From: Arthrobacter sp. 24S4-2
GTDB taxonomy: Bacteria > Actinomycetota > Actinomycetes > Actinomycetales > Micrococcaceae
DNA length: 64,000 bases
Assembly (NCBI RefSeq): GCF_005280255.1
Contig: NZ_CP040018.1
Location: 1,116,001-1,180,000 of the forward strand
Reading direction: 5' to 3'
Part shown: one piece after another, positions 16,981 through 25,223 of the stretch
How positions within the stretch are numbered: position 1 is the first letter of the stretch
Layout of the letters: each line of letters starts with the position of its first letter
The notes under the pieces: generated by a model
Told to the model about the DNA's origin: nothing
What the model saw: only the letters and a program-made list of their open reading frames with translations
Database searches by the model: none
Position numbers and translations under genes: made by a program

Positions 16981-19900
16981 ATGAAGCAAACTGACGCTAC
17001 CCCCGCCACCGACGCCGCCGCCGTCGTAGCTTCCGCAAGGCACGCGGCGAGCCTGCCGAACAGCAGCCTGCCGAACCCCGCTCAGCAGAAGGTGCTCGAT
17101 AGCCTGTCCGCCGCCGGGATCAGCGCCGACAGCTCGCCCCGGCGGCTGGCCGAGTACTCCTACGACGCGTCCAACTACCGCGTCCCTCCGCTGGCCGTGG
17201 TGTTTCCGCGGTCAACGGAGGACGTGGTGGCCACGTTGGCGGTGTGCCGGGAAACCGGAACCCCGCTGGTCAGCCGCGGCGGCGGAACGTCCATGGCGGG
17301 CAATGCGATCGGGCCCGGCGTGGTGCTGGACTTCTCCCGGCACATGAACCGGATCCACAGCGTGGACGAGGCAGCGGGCACCGTGTCCGTTGACCCGGGC
17401 GTGGTGCTCGCCGTCCTCTCCCGCGAAGTGGAGCAGGCCACCGGCAACCGGTTCACGTTCGCTCCGGACCCGTCGTCCAAGAACCGCGCGACCATTGGGG
17501 GTTCGCTCGGCAATGACGCGTGCGGGAACCACTCCGTCCGCTACGGCCGCACCTCGGACCACGTGGTGGAGTTCGACGTCGTCACCTCCGACGGCGCCCG
17601 GCTCACCGCCACTGCCACCGGGCTGCGCGCCACGGACCCGGAGGACAAGCCGGCGGCGGCGCGCGCGGCCGCCCTGACGGATTCACTCAGGGAGCTGGCC
17701 CACAACAACCTGGCAAGCTTCCGCACGGAGCTGGGCCGGATCCAGCGGCAGGTCTCGGGTTACCACCTGGCCAACCTGCTTCCGGAAAAGGGCTTCAATG
17801 TGGCCCGTGCCCTGGTGGGCTCCGAGGGCACCTGCGTGGTTGTCACCGGTGCGCGGATGAAGCTGGTGCCCAAGCCGGCCAGCGCCCTGCTGGTGTGCCT
17901 CGGCTACGCCGACGTAGTGGACGCCGCCCGGGACATCGAAACCATCCTCGAATTCTCCCCGGCCGCCGTCGAAGGCATCGACGAGGCCATCGTGGACACC
18001 ATGCGCTTCCGGCGCGGCGCGGGCGCAGTGCTCGGGCTGCCGGAAGGCAAGGCCTGGCTGTACGTGGACCTCGACGGCGACGACCCCGCCGAAGTCCACG
18101 CCGAGGCGGGCCGCCTGCTGGCCCGCCTCCAGGAGAACGGGCGCCTCGTGGCGGGCCGGCCGGTTCCGGACGCCGTGGAGCGGGCCTCGCTGTGGCGCGT
18201 CCGCGAGGACGGGGCCGGGCTTTCCTCCCGCCTGTCCACCGGCGGAGAGTCCTGGCCCGGGTGGGAGGATTCCGCCGTCGCACCCGAAAACCTGGCCGAC
18301 TACCTGGCGGACTTCCGCGAACTGCTGGACAGCTACGGCCTGCAGGGCGTCATGTACGGGCACTTCGGTGCCGGCTGCATGCACATCCGCATCACGTACG
18401 ACCTGCGGACCGAGGCGGGCAGGGACGTATTCCGGCGGTTCTCCGCGGACGCCGCGCGGCTGGTGGTGCAGCACGGCGGCTCGCTCTCCGGTGAGCACGG
18501 CGACGGCCGTGCCCGCTCCCAGCTGCTGCCGCTGATGTACTCACCGCGCATGCTGGAAGCGTTCTCCACCTACCGCAGGCTGTGGGACCCTGCCGGCATC
18601 CTGAACCCGGGATCGCTCACGGACCCGGACCCGCTGGATGAGAACCTGGCGCTGGACGGCGTGCCGCAGCGCGAGTGGCGGACCAGCTTTGACCTCCGGC
18701 CGCTGCACTCCGGCGGCGGATCCTCCGCGGAGACGGACAACCCGGCGGAGGGCAACCAGGCGGACGCGGGTGGCACCGGCATAGACCCGTGGGTCCACGC
18801 CGTGCAGGGCTGCATCGGCGTGGGCCGCTGCCGCACCGATTCCGGCGGCGTGATGTGCCCCAGCTACCGGGCCACCCGGGACGAGAAGGACTCCACCCGC
18901 GGCCGTTCCCGCGTGCTGCAGGACATGGTCCGCGGGGCGCGCACGGTGGAGGAAGGCTGGAAGTCCGAGGAGGTCCGCGAGGCCCTGGACCTCTGCCTCT
19001 CCTGCAAGGCCTGCTCCAGCGACTGCCCCACGGGCGTGGACATGGCCAGCTACAAATCCGAATTCTTCGACCACTACTACCGGGGCCGGCTCCGGCCGCT
19101 CTCGCACTTCTCCCTGGGCTGGCTCCCGCGCTGGCTGAAGATCACCGGCCGCGTGGCGCCGCTGGTCAACGCCGTGCTGGCCACACCGCTCGGCAAGGTG
19201 GCCGCCATGCTGGGCGGACTCACCACCGAACGCTCCCTGCCCCGGTTTGCCGACGGCAACGAGTGGCGCAAGGAGGTTGCGGCGGCGGGCGTGGTGATGC
19301 CCGGCCGTCGCCCCCGCAAAACGCAAGACGGCGGGAGCCGGCAGGGTGCCGACGGCGCCAACGGCGCCAGTGCTGTAACTGCTGACGGCGTGGTGCTGTT
19401 CGTGGACACCTTCACCAGGGGCTTCCGCCCCGAGGTGGCCGGTGCCGCGGCGCGCGTGCTGGCCGGCGCGGGGGAGCGGACGGAATGCTCGGCGGACGCG
19501 TGCTGCGGGCTGACCTGGATTTCCACCGGCCAGCTGGGCACCGCCAAGAAGCTGCTGGGCAACGCGGCCGAAGTGCTCGACGACGGCACGGACCGCCCCA
19601 TCGTGGTGGTGGAGCCCAGCTGCGCGGCGGCACTCCGGAAGGACCTGCCCGAACTGGTCCACACGGACCAAGCCAAGCGGGTGGCGGCACGGGTGCGGAG
19701 CTTCGCCGCGCACGTGGACCAGCTGGCGCGCGCCGGCTGGACGCCTGCACCGGCGGAGCCGCTTCCGGAACAGGTGGTGCTGCAGACGCACTGCCACGAG
19801 TACTCCGTCTTCGGGGCCGGGACGCAGAGGGCCGCGCTGGCCGCGGTCGGCATCACTGACGTGGTGGACGCCGCCGGCTGCTGCGGCGTGGCAGGCAACT

Positions 19901-20091
19901 TCGGCTTCGAGAAGGAGCACTACAGGGTAAGCATGCAGGTGGCCGAACAGGCCCTGGCTCCTGCCCTGCGCAGCACCGGGCCGGGGTCCGCGGTGCTCAC
20001 CGACGGTTTCTCCTGCGCCATGCAGGTCAAGCAGCTCGACGGCGAGCGGCCCGGACGCCACCTCGCCCAGCTGCTCGATCCCGGCAACTAG
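16981..20091 (+). CDS. FAD-linked oxidase / 4Fe-4S D-2-hydroxyacid dehydrogenase (fusion)
   Basis: 1036 residues fusing three units. Residues about 65-240 are the FAD-binding PCMH domain (VSRGGGTSMAGNAIGPGVVLD, GSLGNDACGNHSVRYG). About 280-545 is the FAD-oxidase C domain ending SLSGEHGDGRARSQLLPLMY. From about 610 there is a ferredoxin-like section with Cys clusters (CIGVGRC...MCP; CLSCKACSSDCP near 672), then a CCG domain (CCGLTW about 841, CHEYSVFG, CCGVAGNFG about 967). This is the architecture of D-lactate or D-2-hydroxyglutarate dehydrogenases feeding the respiratory chain. No clear ribosome site precedes the ATG at 16981; leaderless translation or a start up to 75 bases upstream is possible. 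Confidence 0.88.
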   Translation: MKQTDATPATDAAAVVASARHAASLPNSSLPNPAQQKVLDSLSAAGISADSSPRRLAEYSYDASNYRVPPLAVVFPRSTEDVVATLAVCRETGTPLVSRGGGTSMAGNAIGPGVVLDFSRHMNRIHSVDEAAGTVSVDPGVVLAVLSREVEQATGNRFTFAPDPSSKNRATIGGSLGNDACGNHSVRYGRTSDHVVEFDVVTSDGARLTATATGLRATDPEDKPAAARAAALTDSLRELAHNNLASFRTELGRIQRQVSGYHLANLLPEKGFNVARALVGSEGTCVVVTGARMKLVPKPASALLVCLGYADVVDAARDIETILEFSPAAVEGIDEAIVDTMRFRRGAGAVLGLPEGKAWLYVDLDGDDPAEVHAEAGRLLARLQENGRLVAGRPVPDAVERASLWRVREDGAGLSSRLSTGGESWPGWEDSAVAPENLADYLADFRELLDSYGLQGVMYGHFGAGCMHIRITYDLRTEAGRDVFRRFSADAARLVVQHGGSLSGEHGDGRARSQLLPLMYSPRMLEAFSTYRRLWDPAGILNPGSLTDPDPLDENLALDGVPQREWRTSFDLRPLHSGGGSSAETDNPAEGNQADAGGTGIDPWVHAVQGCIGVGRCRTDSGGVMCPSYRATRDEKDSTRGRSRVLQDMVRGARTVEEGWKSEEVREALDLCLSCKACSSDCPTGVDMASYKSEFFDHYYRGRLRPLSHFSLGWLPRWLKITGRVAPLVNAVLATPLGKVAAMLGGLTTERSLPRFADGNEWRKEVAAAGVVMPGRRPRKTQDGGSRQGADGANGASAVTADGVVLFVDTFTRGFRPEVAGAAARVLAGAGERTECSADACCGLTWISTGQLGTAKKLLGNAAEVLDDGTDRPIVVVEPSCAAALRKDLPELVHTDQAKRVAARVRSFAAHVDQLARAGWTPAPAEPLPEQVVLQTHCHEYSVFGAGTQRAALAAVGITDVVDAAGCCGVAGNFGFEKEHYRVSMQVAEQALAPALRSTGPGSAVLTDGFSCAMQVKQLDGERPGRHLAQLLDPGN

Positions 20092-20102
20092 CAACATCTC
20101 GA

Positions 20103-20121
20103 GTCCGCCGTTGCGGCGGAC
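20103..20121. terminator. Hairpin after FAD/4Fe-4S gene
   Basis: GTCCGCCG (20103-20110) and CGGCGGAC (20114-20121) form a perfect eight-base stem with a three-base loop, 12 bases after the dehydrogenase stop. There is no long T run. Confidence 0.5.
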
Positions 20122-20177
20122 CGGTCTTAGAACCCAAACGAGGAGCTTCCGGCAACGCCTCTGCACCCTACCGGACC

Positions 20178-21011
20178 CTACCGGCCGCCTTGGGCGCGAG
20201 GAAGCAGTGTGGGCTGGGCGGCACCCTGCCCGGTCTCGGCTTCGCTGCGTGCCTTGCCCTTTGCGTCCCCGTCATCGGGCGCCTCCGTTCCGCCCGGAGG
20301 CCGGTCGTTCGCCGGTGGTGGCACGTCAGTTGCGCCGGAGGCGCCTGAACCGGCAGGCTCTCCTCCGGTCTGCGGAACTTCCGAAGGAGGCCCGGTTTCG
20401 ACGTCCTCGGCAACCTGCTGCCCGCGCCCGGGCGCTGGGGAGTTCTCCTGCCGTTCGCCTGTGGAAGGTTCTGAACCGGAACGCGAATCCGGGGCAACGG
20501 GAACACGCCCGGCCGGCAGCGTCCCGGCAGGAGAAGGAAAGACGGCGGCGGGTGCAGGTCCGGGTACCTGTGCCGGTGTAGGTGACGCCGGTGAGGGTGG
20601 TGCAGGCGAGGTCGGGTTCGGCGTCGGCGGCGCGGGACGAAGGAACGCGCCGATGATGCTGCTAACGGTTTCTTGGGCCAGGCTGCGCAACGTGTCGTTC
20701 CCGGCGGCCGCTCCGCCGGCAACTCCGAGGGAAGCCGCCACAGCGAGCGTGGTGAACACACCGCGATTCTTCCTCGCGTGCTTGCGGGACCAGACCTCCA
20801 AGCGGGTCACGTTTGCTGTTCCGGGCCGATCCAGCAACGCTGCGAGCTCGGCCGAAGGCTGCGGAATTTCTGTAACCCGAAGGTTCCTCATCTCCAGCAG
20901 CAGGGTCCGCAGCTCGGCGTCGTCCGGACAGCCCACCTCGGCGAGCAGCCCGTCCACGCAACGCTCGTCGTCGAGCCGGCGTTCTTCCTGCCTTTTGTCC
21001 GCGTTGGTCAT
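20178..21011 (-). CDS. Putative anti-sigma factor-like membrane protein, proline-rich
   Basis: 277 residues. The N-terminal 75 residues are charged and helical (DKRQEERRLDDERCVDGLLA). A single membrane helix follows (VFTTLAVAASLGVAGGAAAG), then a long Pro/Ala/Ser-rich exported region of about 160 residues without a fold I recognise. Its start overlaps the ECF sigma gene stop by four bases (ATGA at 21008-21011), the usual pairing of sigma and anti-sigma factors. I see no HxxxCxxC zinc motif, so it is not a classic ZAS anti-sigma, and the role is inferred from position and topology. Confidence 0.6.
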   Translation of the reverse strand: MTNADKRQEERRLDDERCVDGLLAEVGCPDDAELRTLLLEMRNLRVTEIPQPSAELAALLDRPGTANVTRLEVWSRKHARKNRGVFTTLAVAASLGVAGGAAAGNDTLRSLAQETVSSIIGAFLRPAPPTPNPTSPAPPSPASPTPAQVPGPAPAAVFPSPAGTLPAGRVPVAPDSRSGSEPSTGERQENSPAPGRGQQVAEDVETGPPSEVPQTGGEPAGSGASGATDVPPPANDRPPGGTEAPDDGDAKGKARSEAETGQGAAQPTLLPRAQGGR

Positions 21012-21556
21012 GACGCGCCTTCTCTCAATGAGTGACGGAGTTTCCTGAGGCGGCATAAGGCCCGGTGCTGCAGCTGCTTGATGGCTCCGGGAGTCTTGCC
21101 CATGATTTCCGCCGTCGTTTCCAGCGACAGGTCCGCGACGATCCTCAGGGTCAGGACCTCCTGCTGGTCCTGGTTCAGCGTTTCGAGAAGGCCCTTCACA
21201 TCCGCCGTGCCCTCCGCCGCCAGCAACTGGTCCTCGGCCGAAGCGCTGCAGCGCGGGTCTTCTTCGGGCTCGTAGCTGGTGGTTAACGGGGCTTTGAGAC
21301 GACGCCGATGCTCGTCCACGTAGCGCGCGTGCGCGATGGAAAAGACCAGGGACTTGATCCCTTTCGCGCCGCCGCACACGTGGCCGAGCTGCGGGTACAG
21401 GGCCAGGAAGACCTCCTGTGTGGTCCCTTCCGGATCTTCCACGCCACGTGCGCGGAGATAGCTCAGCACGGCAGGTGAGAACTCGCGGTACGCAGCGCAA
21501 AAGACGTCCTCGTCGGCCTGACCGGACGTCTTTGGGTCACCCTTGACCTCTTGCAT
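21008..21556 (-). CDS. ECF-type RNA polymerase sigma factor
   Basis: 182 residues. Region 2 covers about 22-85 (YREFSPAVLSYLRARGVEDPEGTTQEVFLALY, SLVFSIAHARYVDEHRR) and region 4 about 125-175 (LNQDQQEVLTLRIVADLSLE, IMGKTPGAIKQLQHRALCRL). It binds core RNA polymerase and directs it to a small regulon. It shares an ATGA overlap with the downstream anti-sigma-like gene. ECF factors commonly drive their own operon, but I cannot place the promoter confidently. Confidence 0.88.
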   Translation of the reverse strand: MQEVKGDPKTSGQADEDVFCAAYREFSPAVLSYLRARGVEDPEGTTQEVFLALYPQLGHVCGGAKGIKSLVFSIAHARYVDEHRRRLKAPLTTSYEPEEDPRCSASAEDQLLAAEGTADVKGLLETLNQDQQEVLTLRIVADLSLETTAEIMGKTPGAIKQLQHRALCRLRKLRHSLREGAS

Positions 21557-21657
21557 CCACCCCCCTGTGCGGATGCCCTATCGGGGGCATCCTTCGGACG
21601 TGCCGCCGGGCCAGGACAAGCAGTTCGCCCCGGCCCGATGACCCTCCTGCTGACACG

Positions 21658-22283
21658 CTACCGGCGGCCGCCGGACTTCGCATGCGAGTTGCCGGACTGG
21701 TGGCCCGCACCGCCCTCGGAGGCAGGTGCTGCGTCCTGGCGCTGCTGCTTTACCTGCACGTCGCCCTGCTCGTCAGCGTCCTGGTCAGTCGAGGTCCCGG
21801 CGGACTTGTCATCCGCGTTGTCGTGGGGGCCGGGACGTCCGCGCAGTAGGTGACGATGTGGCTTTCACCGCCGGCAGCCGTGACGAGTGCGGCATAAGCT
21901 GTGGACCCGGAGCCCAGGCCGCCGTGGGTGTAGGCGTTGCAGAGGCCGAAGGCTGCAGGGCCGGTAGCGTCCGGTCCCGCGGCGGTATGCGATGGAGCCG
22001 GTTTCTCGGTGTCAGCCGGGGATGGGCTCGGTTTCGGCGATTCGGTTTCTGTGGCCGTGGGGCTGGGTTTCGGCGATTCGGTTTCTGTGGCCGTGGGGCT
22101 GGGTTCCGGCGATTCGGTTTCCGTGGCCGTGGGGCTGGGCGACGGCGATTCCGTCGCCGTGACTGTGGGGCTGTCCTGCAGCGAATCGGCGACGGCGGCG
22201 ACCCCAGTCCCGCCTACCACCAGAGCTCCGGCAGCGAGCACTGTTGCCGCCAGTTTGTTTCCAGAAAGAGTGAACAAGGACAT
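21658..22283 (-). pseudogene. Secreted Ser/Thr/Pro-repeat protein, one-base frameshift
   Basis: A signal-type N-terminus (NKLAATVLAAGALVVGGTGVA) leads to a Thr/Glu/Ser/Pro linker made of 12-residue repeats. A small conserved section follows (FGLCNAYTHGGLGSGSTAYA, GGESHIVTYCADV), whose two cysteines could pair. In frame it then reads into low-quality sequence to a stop at 21750. One added C in the run at about 21835 restores a hydrophilic tail (DKSAGTSTDQDADEQGDVQ, HAKSGGRR) ending at 21658. About 208 residues in total; function unknown. GGAGGG precedes the ATG at 22283. The missing base lies in a C run. Confidence 0.6.
22029..22150. repeat. 36-bp tandem repeat within secreted-protein gene
   Basis: About three and a half copies of a 36-bp unit encode TATETESPKPSP-type repeats in the secreted protein. 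The copies are near-identical and prone to length change by slippage. Confidence 0.8.
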
Positions 22284-22303
22284 GAGACCCTCCGTTGACG
22301 AAT

Positions 22304-22344
22304 ATTTGCGTTCAACTTTGCGTAATTTGTGTTCAACTTTTGCG
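22304..22344. promoter_or_regulatory. Two direct repeats, 21-bp period, upstream of secreted protein
   Basis: ATTTGCGTTCAACTTTGCG (22304-22322) and ATTTGTGTTCAACTTTTGCG (22325-22344) are nearly identical direct repeats spaced two helical turns, 20 bases upstream of the gene start at 22283. This suggests a binding site for a regulator that docks head to tail. The regulator is unknown. Confidence 0.45.
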
Positions 22345-22510
22345 GTTTCCCCCGCACTCTGTGGATCGTAAACGGTGTCACAAAGGTTACGGGTTTTGTA
22401 AAAATACTTTCGTGCGGCTCCCGAGTCAGGGCAGCCGGAGGCCTTTTCACGGCCCTGACCTGTCTGCTTTGGTGAGGCGGCCGCCCAGGCCCGACGGCCG
22501 CCGTCGTGAT

Positions 22511-23578
22511 CTATCCCTGCGGTGCGTGCGCCTTGGTGAGCTCAACGTGCGGCGGGGCCCAGGAGCTGAGGAGGGCCAGGCCCGCTGCGGCCGCTGCGCT
22601 GAGCACCACCGCCCCCAGCCAGAGCGATACCGGCCAGCGGATCCCGTCCGCCACCGCGAAGGCCACCAGCTGGCCCGTCCACAGGAGCGCCGCGATTCCG
22701 GCTGTCACCGCGGGCAGCCGCCGGTCTAGCCAAACCTTCGGCAGGCGGGCAAGCAGCATATCCGCCAAGATGGCGGCCGCAGTGGCTCCGGCAGCTCCGG
22801 CGACGGCGATGGGACGGAAGCCCACCATAGCGACGGGCAGCCAGGCAGCAGCTGCCACCAGCATGGTGATAATCCCTCGGGCGGGGCGCCGGGCGGCGGA
22901 GAGCGTAAAGAGAAAGGCCGCAATGATCAGCGCTGTGGTCAGCAGGTAACTGGTCAGGCCGATGACCACCGGCATCTCCGCCTGTAAGCGGCCAGGGGTG
23001 CCCACCGGCGTCGGGATGAAGAGGGCCGTCGGCCCGGGCCGGACGAAGGCGGAGCAGTAGATGAGGAAGAATGCTCCCAGCCCGGTCATCAAGACGACGG
23101 CGAACAGCGCCGCCGGGGTCCACTCAAGGTTCCCGGCGCGGCTGGCTGCCCGGGCGCTTCGGACCGCGGTGCCCAGGATGAGGAAAAGGCTGAAGCCGAG
23201 TAACAGGTGGGTGGGACTGACCAGGGCATCCAGCGTGACTTCGATGCCCAGGAGCTCGTGCCACAGCAGGTCCAGGCCGCCGGCGACGGCGAAGAGGACC
23301 AAGCCCACCGCAGTCCCGCGGTAGCCCGACGGCACAGCCTGCGAGAGCGGCTGCCCGGGTTTCCGGTTCCGCCAGATCACGGCGGCCGTCCACAGCGCCG
23401 TCGCCACCATTCCGGAGTAGAGGGCCGCGTGCCACGGCGTAAAAAACGTCTCCAGGCTGGGGAGGTTCAGGTGCGCCCAGCCGTCCAGGAAGACGGCCAG
23501 CACCAGCCAAACACCCAGGAGCTCGGTGACCAGGTCGCGGCGTCCGTTGATCACAGGGTTTTCTGCGGTATCGAGCAT
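22511..23578 (-). CDS. Multipass membrane protein, copy 1 of an in-window paralogue pair
   Basis: 355 residues with about nine hydrophobic helices (VTELLGVWLVLAVFLDGWAH, FLILGTAVRSAR, LLTTALIIAAFLFTL). Conserved polar spots within the membrane part include DGWAHLNLPSLETFFTPWHA and LDLLWHELLGIEV, with histidines that could bind metal. I do not recognise a named family. A second copy at 50898-51968 is roughly 80 percent identical over its whole length and shares about 40 bases of upstream sequence. It is followed upstream by a channel-like gene that also has a second copy. Confidence 0.75.
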   Translation of the reverse strand: MLDTAENPVINGRRDLVTELLGVWLVLAVFLDGWAHLNLPSLETFFTPWHAALYSGMVATALWTAAVIWRNRKPGQPLSQAVPSGYRGTAVGLVLFAVAGGLDLLWHELLGIEVTLDALVSPTHLLLGFSLFLILGTAVRSARAASRAGNLEWTPAALFAVVLMTGLGAFFLIYCSAFVRPGPTALFIPTPVGTPGRLQAEMPVVIGLTSYLLTTALIIAAFLFTLSAARRPARGIITMLVAAAAWLPVAMVGFRPIAVAGAAGATAAAILADMLLARLPKVWLDRRLPAVTAGIAALLWTGQLVAFAVADGIRWPVSLWLGAVVLSAAAAAGLALLSSWAPPHVELTKAHAPQG

Positions 23579-23737
23579 GGTTGCCCACTTCCACGGAGGT
23601 GTTCGGTGAGGGGATGGTACTGCTCTGGCGGGGCGCTCACAAGGGACTGACGATCGCTGAGGGCGCCCATTCAGTTCCGGGGTCCCACCTCAGGTTTGGC
23701 GGGCGGACAGGACTTGCACCAGGGTTCCGAATGCACG

Positions 23738-24631
23738 CTAGGTTGTGTCCGGGTTCCCCGGCCGCCGGTGTCTGTGGTGCAGCTCGTAGCTGTCGAACAC
23801 ATCGGAAGACGTGGCTCCTGAATGGCCGAATTTGCCGCGCAGGACCTCCGCGAGTTCGTCCAGCGCCGCGTGGAGCATTCGTCCGGCGAACTGGAGTTCA
23901 GGGCTCTCGCTGCGCTGGGCCTGGGATGCCAGCTCTTGGGCGTAGGCCACCGTGGCCGGCAAGGAGCCGCGCTGCTCCACTTCACGGAAGTAATAGGTTT
24001 CATGGAACGCAAGCAGATCTATGCTCACCGAAGCCACGTTTGCCGCCATTGACTCCAACAGCCCGGCAGCATGCCTGGGATCCAGCGACAAGACACTGGC
24101 CGGACCTGCAGCCTCCCTGAACAGGGTCAGCTGGTGGGCAAGGGCGCGGCGGCGGTTCAGGGCGGGGTACGTCTGCAGGATCCAAGTGACCGTTGCTGTC
24201 AGCAACCCGAATCCGGTGACGGCCTGGAGGGCCACAACCAGCCTGAGCAGCGGATGCACTGCCACGATATCGCCGAACCCCACGGTGGAAAGAGTGACCA
24301 GGGAGATGTAGAGGGCTTCGGCAAAGTCGGCCCGCAGCGGAACCCCGGCTCCGTAGACAAAACCCTCCGTCAGATGGGGCAGGTACAGCAGGGCCCAGCC
24401 GATGGCTGCCAGGCCGGCCCAGGCGCCGATGACAGCGGCCATCGCCAAGGGTGCAGCGATGAAGGAGCCCCGGCCCCGCAGTTTTCTCGACAGCAGCCAG
24501 AATCCGCGGATGATCGTCCGGCCTACAGGGCCGGAACCGTGCGGATAAAGGAGCGTACGAAAGACGTCGACGAGCATCAGCAGAATCAGGCCGGCACCCA
24601 AAGCCGTCCAGAGCGTGTCCTCGAAGTCCAT
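23738..24631 (-). CDS. Ion channel (Ion_trans_2) family protein, copy 1
   Basis: 297 residues. Several N-terminal helices lead to a two-helix pore module with the selectivity filter STVGFGDIVA near residue 118, the K+ channel type filter. A C-terminal cytoplasmic helical domain of about 150 residues (ALNRRRALAHQLTLFREAAG, SIDLLAFHETYYFREVEQRG) has no RCK/TrkA signature. Likely a potassium-permeable channel in the inner membrane. A copy about 90 percent identical is at 36251-37147. Confidence 0.8.
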   Translation of the reverse strand: MDFEDTLWTALGAGLILLMLVDVFRTLLYPHGSGPVGRTIIRGFWLLSRKLRGRGSFIAAPLAMAAVIGAWAGLAAIGWALLYLPHLTEGFVYGAGVPLRADFAEALYISLVTLSTVGFGDIVAVHPLLRLVVALQAVTGFGLLTATVTWILQTYPALNRRRALAHQLTLFREAAGPASVLSLDPRHAAGLLESMAANVASVSIDLLAFHETYYFREVEQRGSLPATVAYAQELASQAQRSESPELQFAGRMLHAALDELAEVLRGKFGHSGATSSDVFDSYELHHRHRRPGNPDTT

Positions 24632-24704
24632 GCCTCATCTTAGAGGCGGCACTGTTTGGAACCCGCGATGGAGATCACGGGACAGGGCGACGGCGCACGC
24701 TTGC

Positions 24705-25103
24705 TCAGAACAGCAGTGCGAGCAGCGCAACTAGGGGAGGGACGGTAGCCCCGAGGGTGGCGGGGATGCTGTCGCCCTTCCTGGGGTAGTGGCCCAGCCA
24801 GTCCGCCAGCCCCATGGTGGCGCCGCTGATCACCATGTTGGCGCAGCAGTAGACCACCAGGGTGTAGCCCACCACCGCGTAGCCCGTGTTCACCGCGACC
24901 ACCCCGGCGATGTTCCCCAGCCCGATCAGGAGGTTGCGGAACCCGGTGGGGATGGCCCACATCATCACGGCGGGCACGTTTTGCGCAGGTGTGCTGAGGA
25001 ATTTCTGCGCTGCCGGGTGCCGCAGGAAGAAGCTTTCCAGCGGGAACACCACGATGTAGATCACTGCGGCAAGCACCGCGAAGAGCTGCGATACGGCGTT
25101 CAT
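24705..25103 (-). CDS. DUF1304 family membrane protein
   Basis: 132 residues with four hydrophobic helices (LFAVLAAVIYIVVFPLESFF, GFRNLLIGLGNIAGVVAV, VVGYTLVVYCCANMVISGAT, TLGATVPPLVALLALLF) and the conserved polar FPLESFFL and NLLIGLGN sites of DUF1304 proteins. Function unknown; probably a small inner-membrane protein. A dispersed GC-rich repeat begins eight bases upstream of its start. Confidence 0.75.
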   Translation of the reverse strand: MNAVSQLFAVLAAVIYIVVFPLESFFLRHPAAQKFLSTPAQNVPAVMMWAIPTGFRNLLIGLGNIAGVVAVNTGYAVVGYTLVVYCCANMVISGATMGLADWLGHYPRKGDSIPATLGATVPPLVALLALLF

Positions 25104-25110
25104 GGAGGAA

Positions 25111-25154
25111 GAGTACGACGGCGGCGCGCGCCGCTGCGATCCCTCACCGGGGGG
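25111..25154. repeat. Dispersed GC-rich repeat, copy 3 (longest)
   Basis: GAGTACGACGGCGGCGC followed by GCGCCGCTGCGATCC and CTCACCGGGG. It shares its first half with 1331-1347 and its second half with 4615-4656. It lies between the divergent DUF1304 and LuxR genes. Confidence 0.5.
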
Positions 25155-25170
25155 TTCCTGGAGACCCGCT

Positions 25171-25217
25171 CAATCCCCAGTTTGGGGGATTGCGGTCCGG
25201 CCCTCCGACCGGATACT
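25171..25217 (+). promoter_or_regulatory. LuxR gene promoter with palindromic operator
   Basis: CAATCCCC (25171-25178) and GGGGATTG (25185-25192) form a perfect eight-base inverted repeat overlapping a -35 hexamer TTGCGG (25190-25195). A -10 hexamer GATACT follows at 25212-25217 after 16 bases. The -10 ends six bases before the ATG at 25224, so the transcript is probably leaderless or nearly so. The palindrome is a good autoregulatory site. Confidence 0.5.
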
Positions 25218-25223
25218 GGAGGT

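Noticed and set aside
18541..20166. 541-residue open frame antisense to the FAD/4Fe-4S gene
   Set aside because: Low-complexity His/Gly/Arg/Ala composition and no domain; it is the shadow of a real gene with strong GC3 bias.
22029..22150. Short direct repeats considered as a CRISPR array
   Set aside because: The repeats are contiguous 36-bp coding units without unique spacers; they encode a Thr/Glu/Ser/Pro linker.
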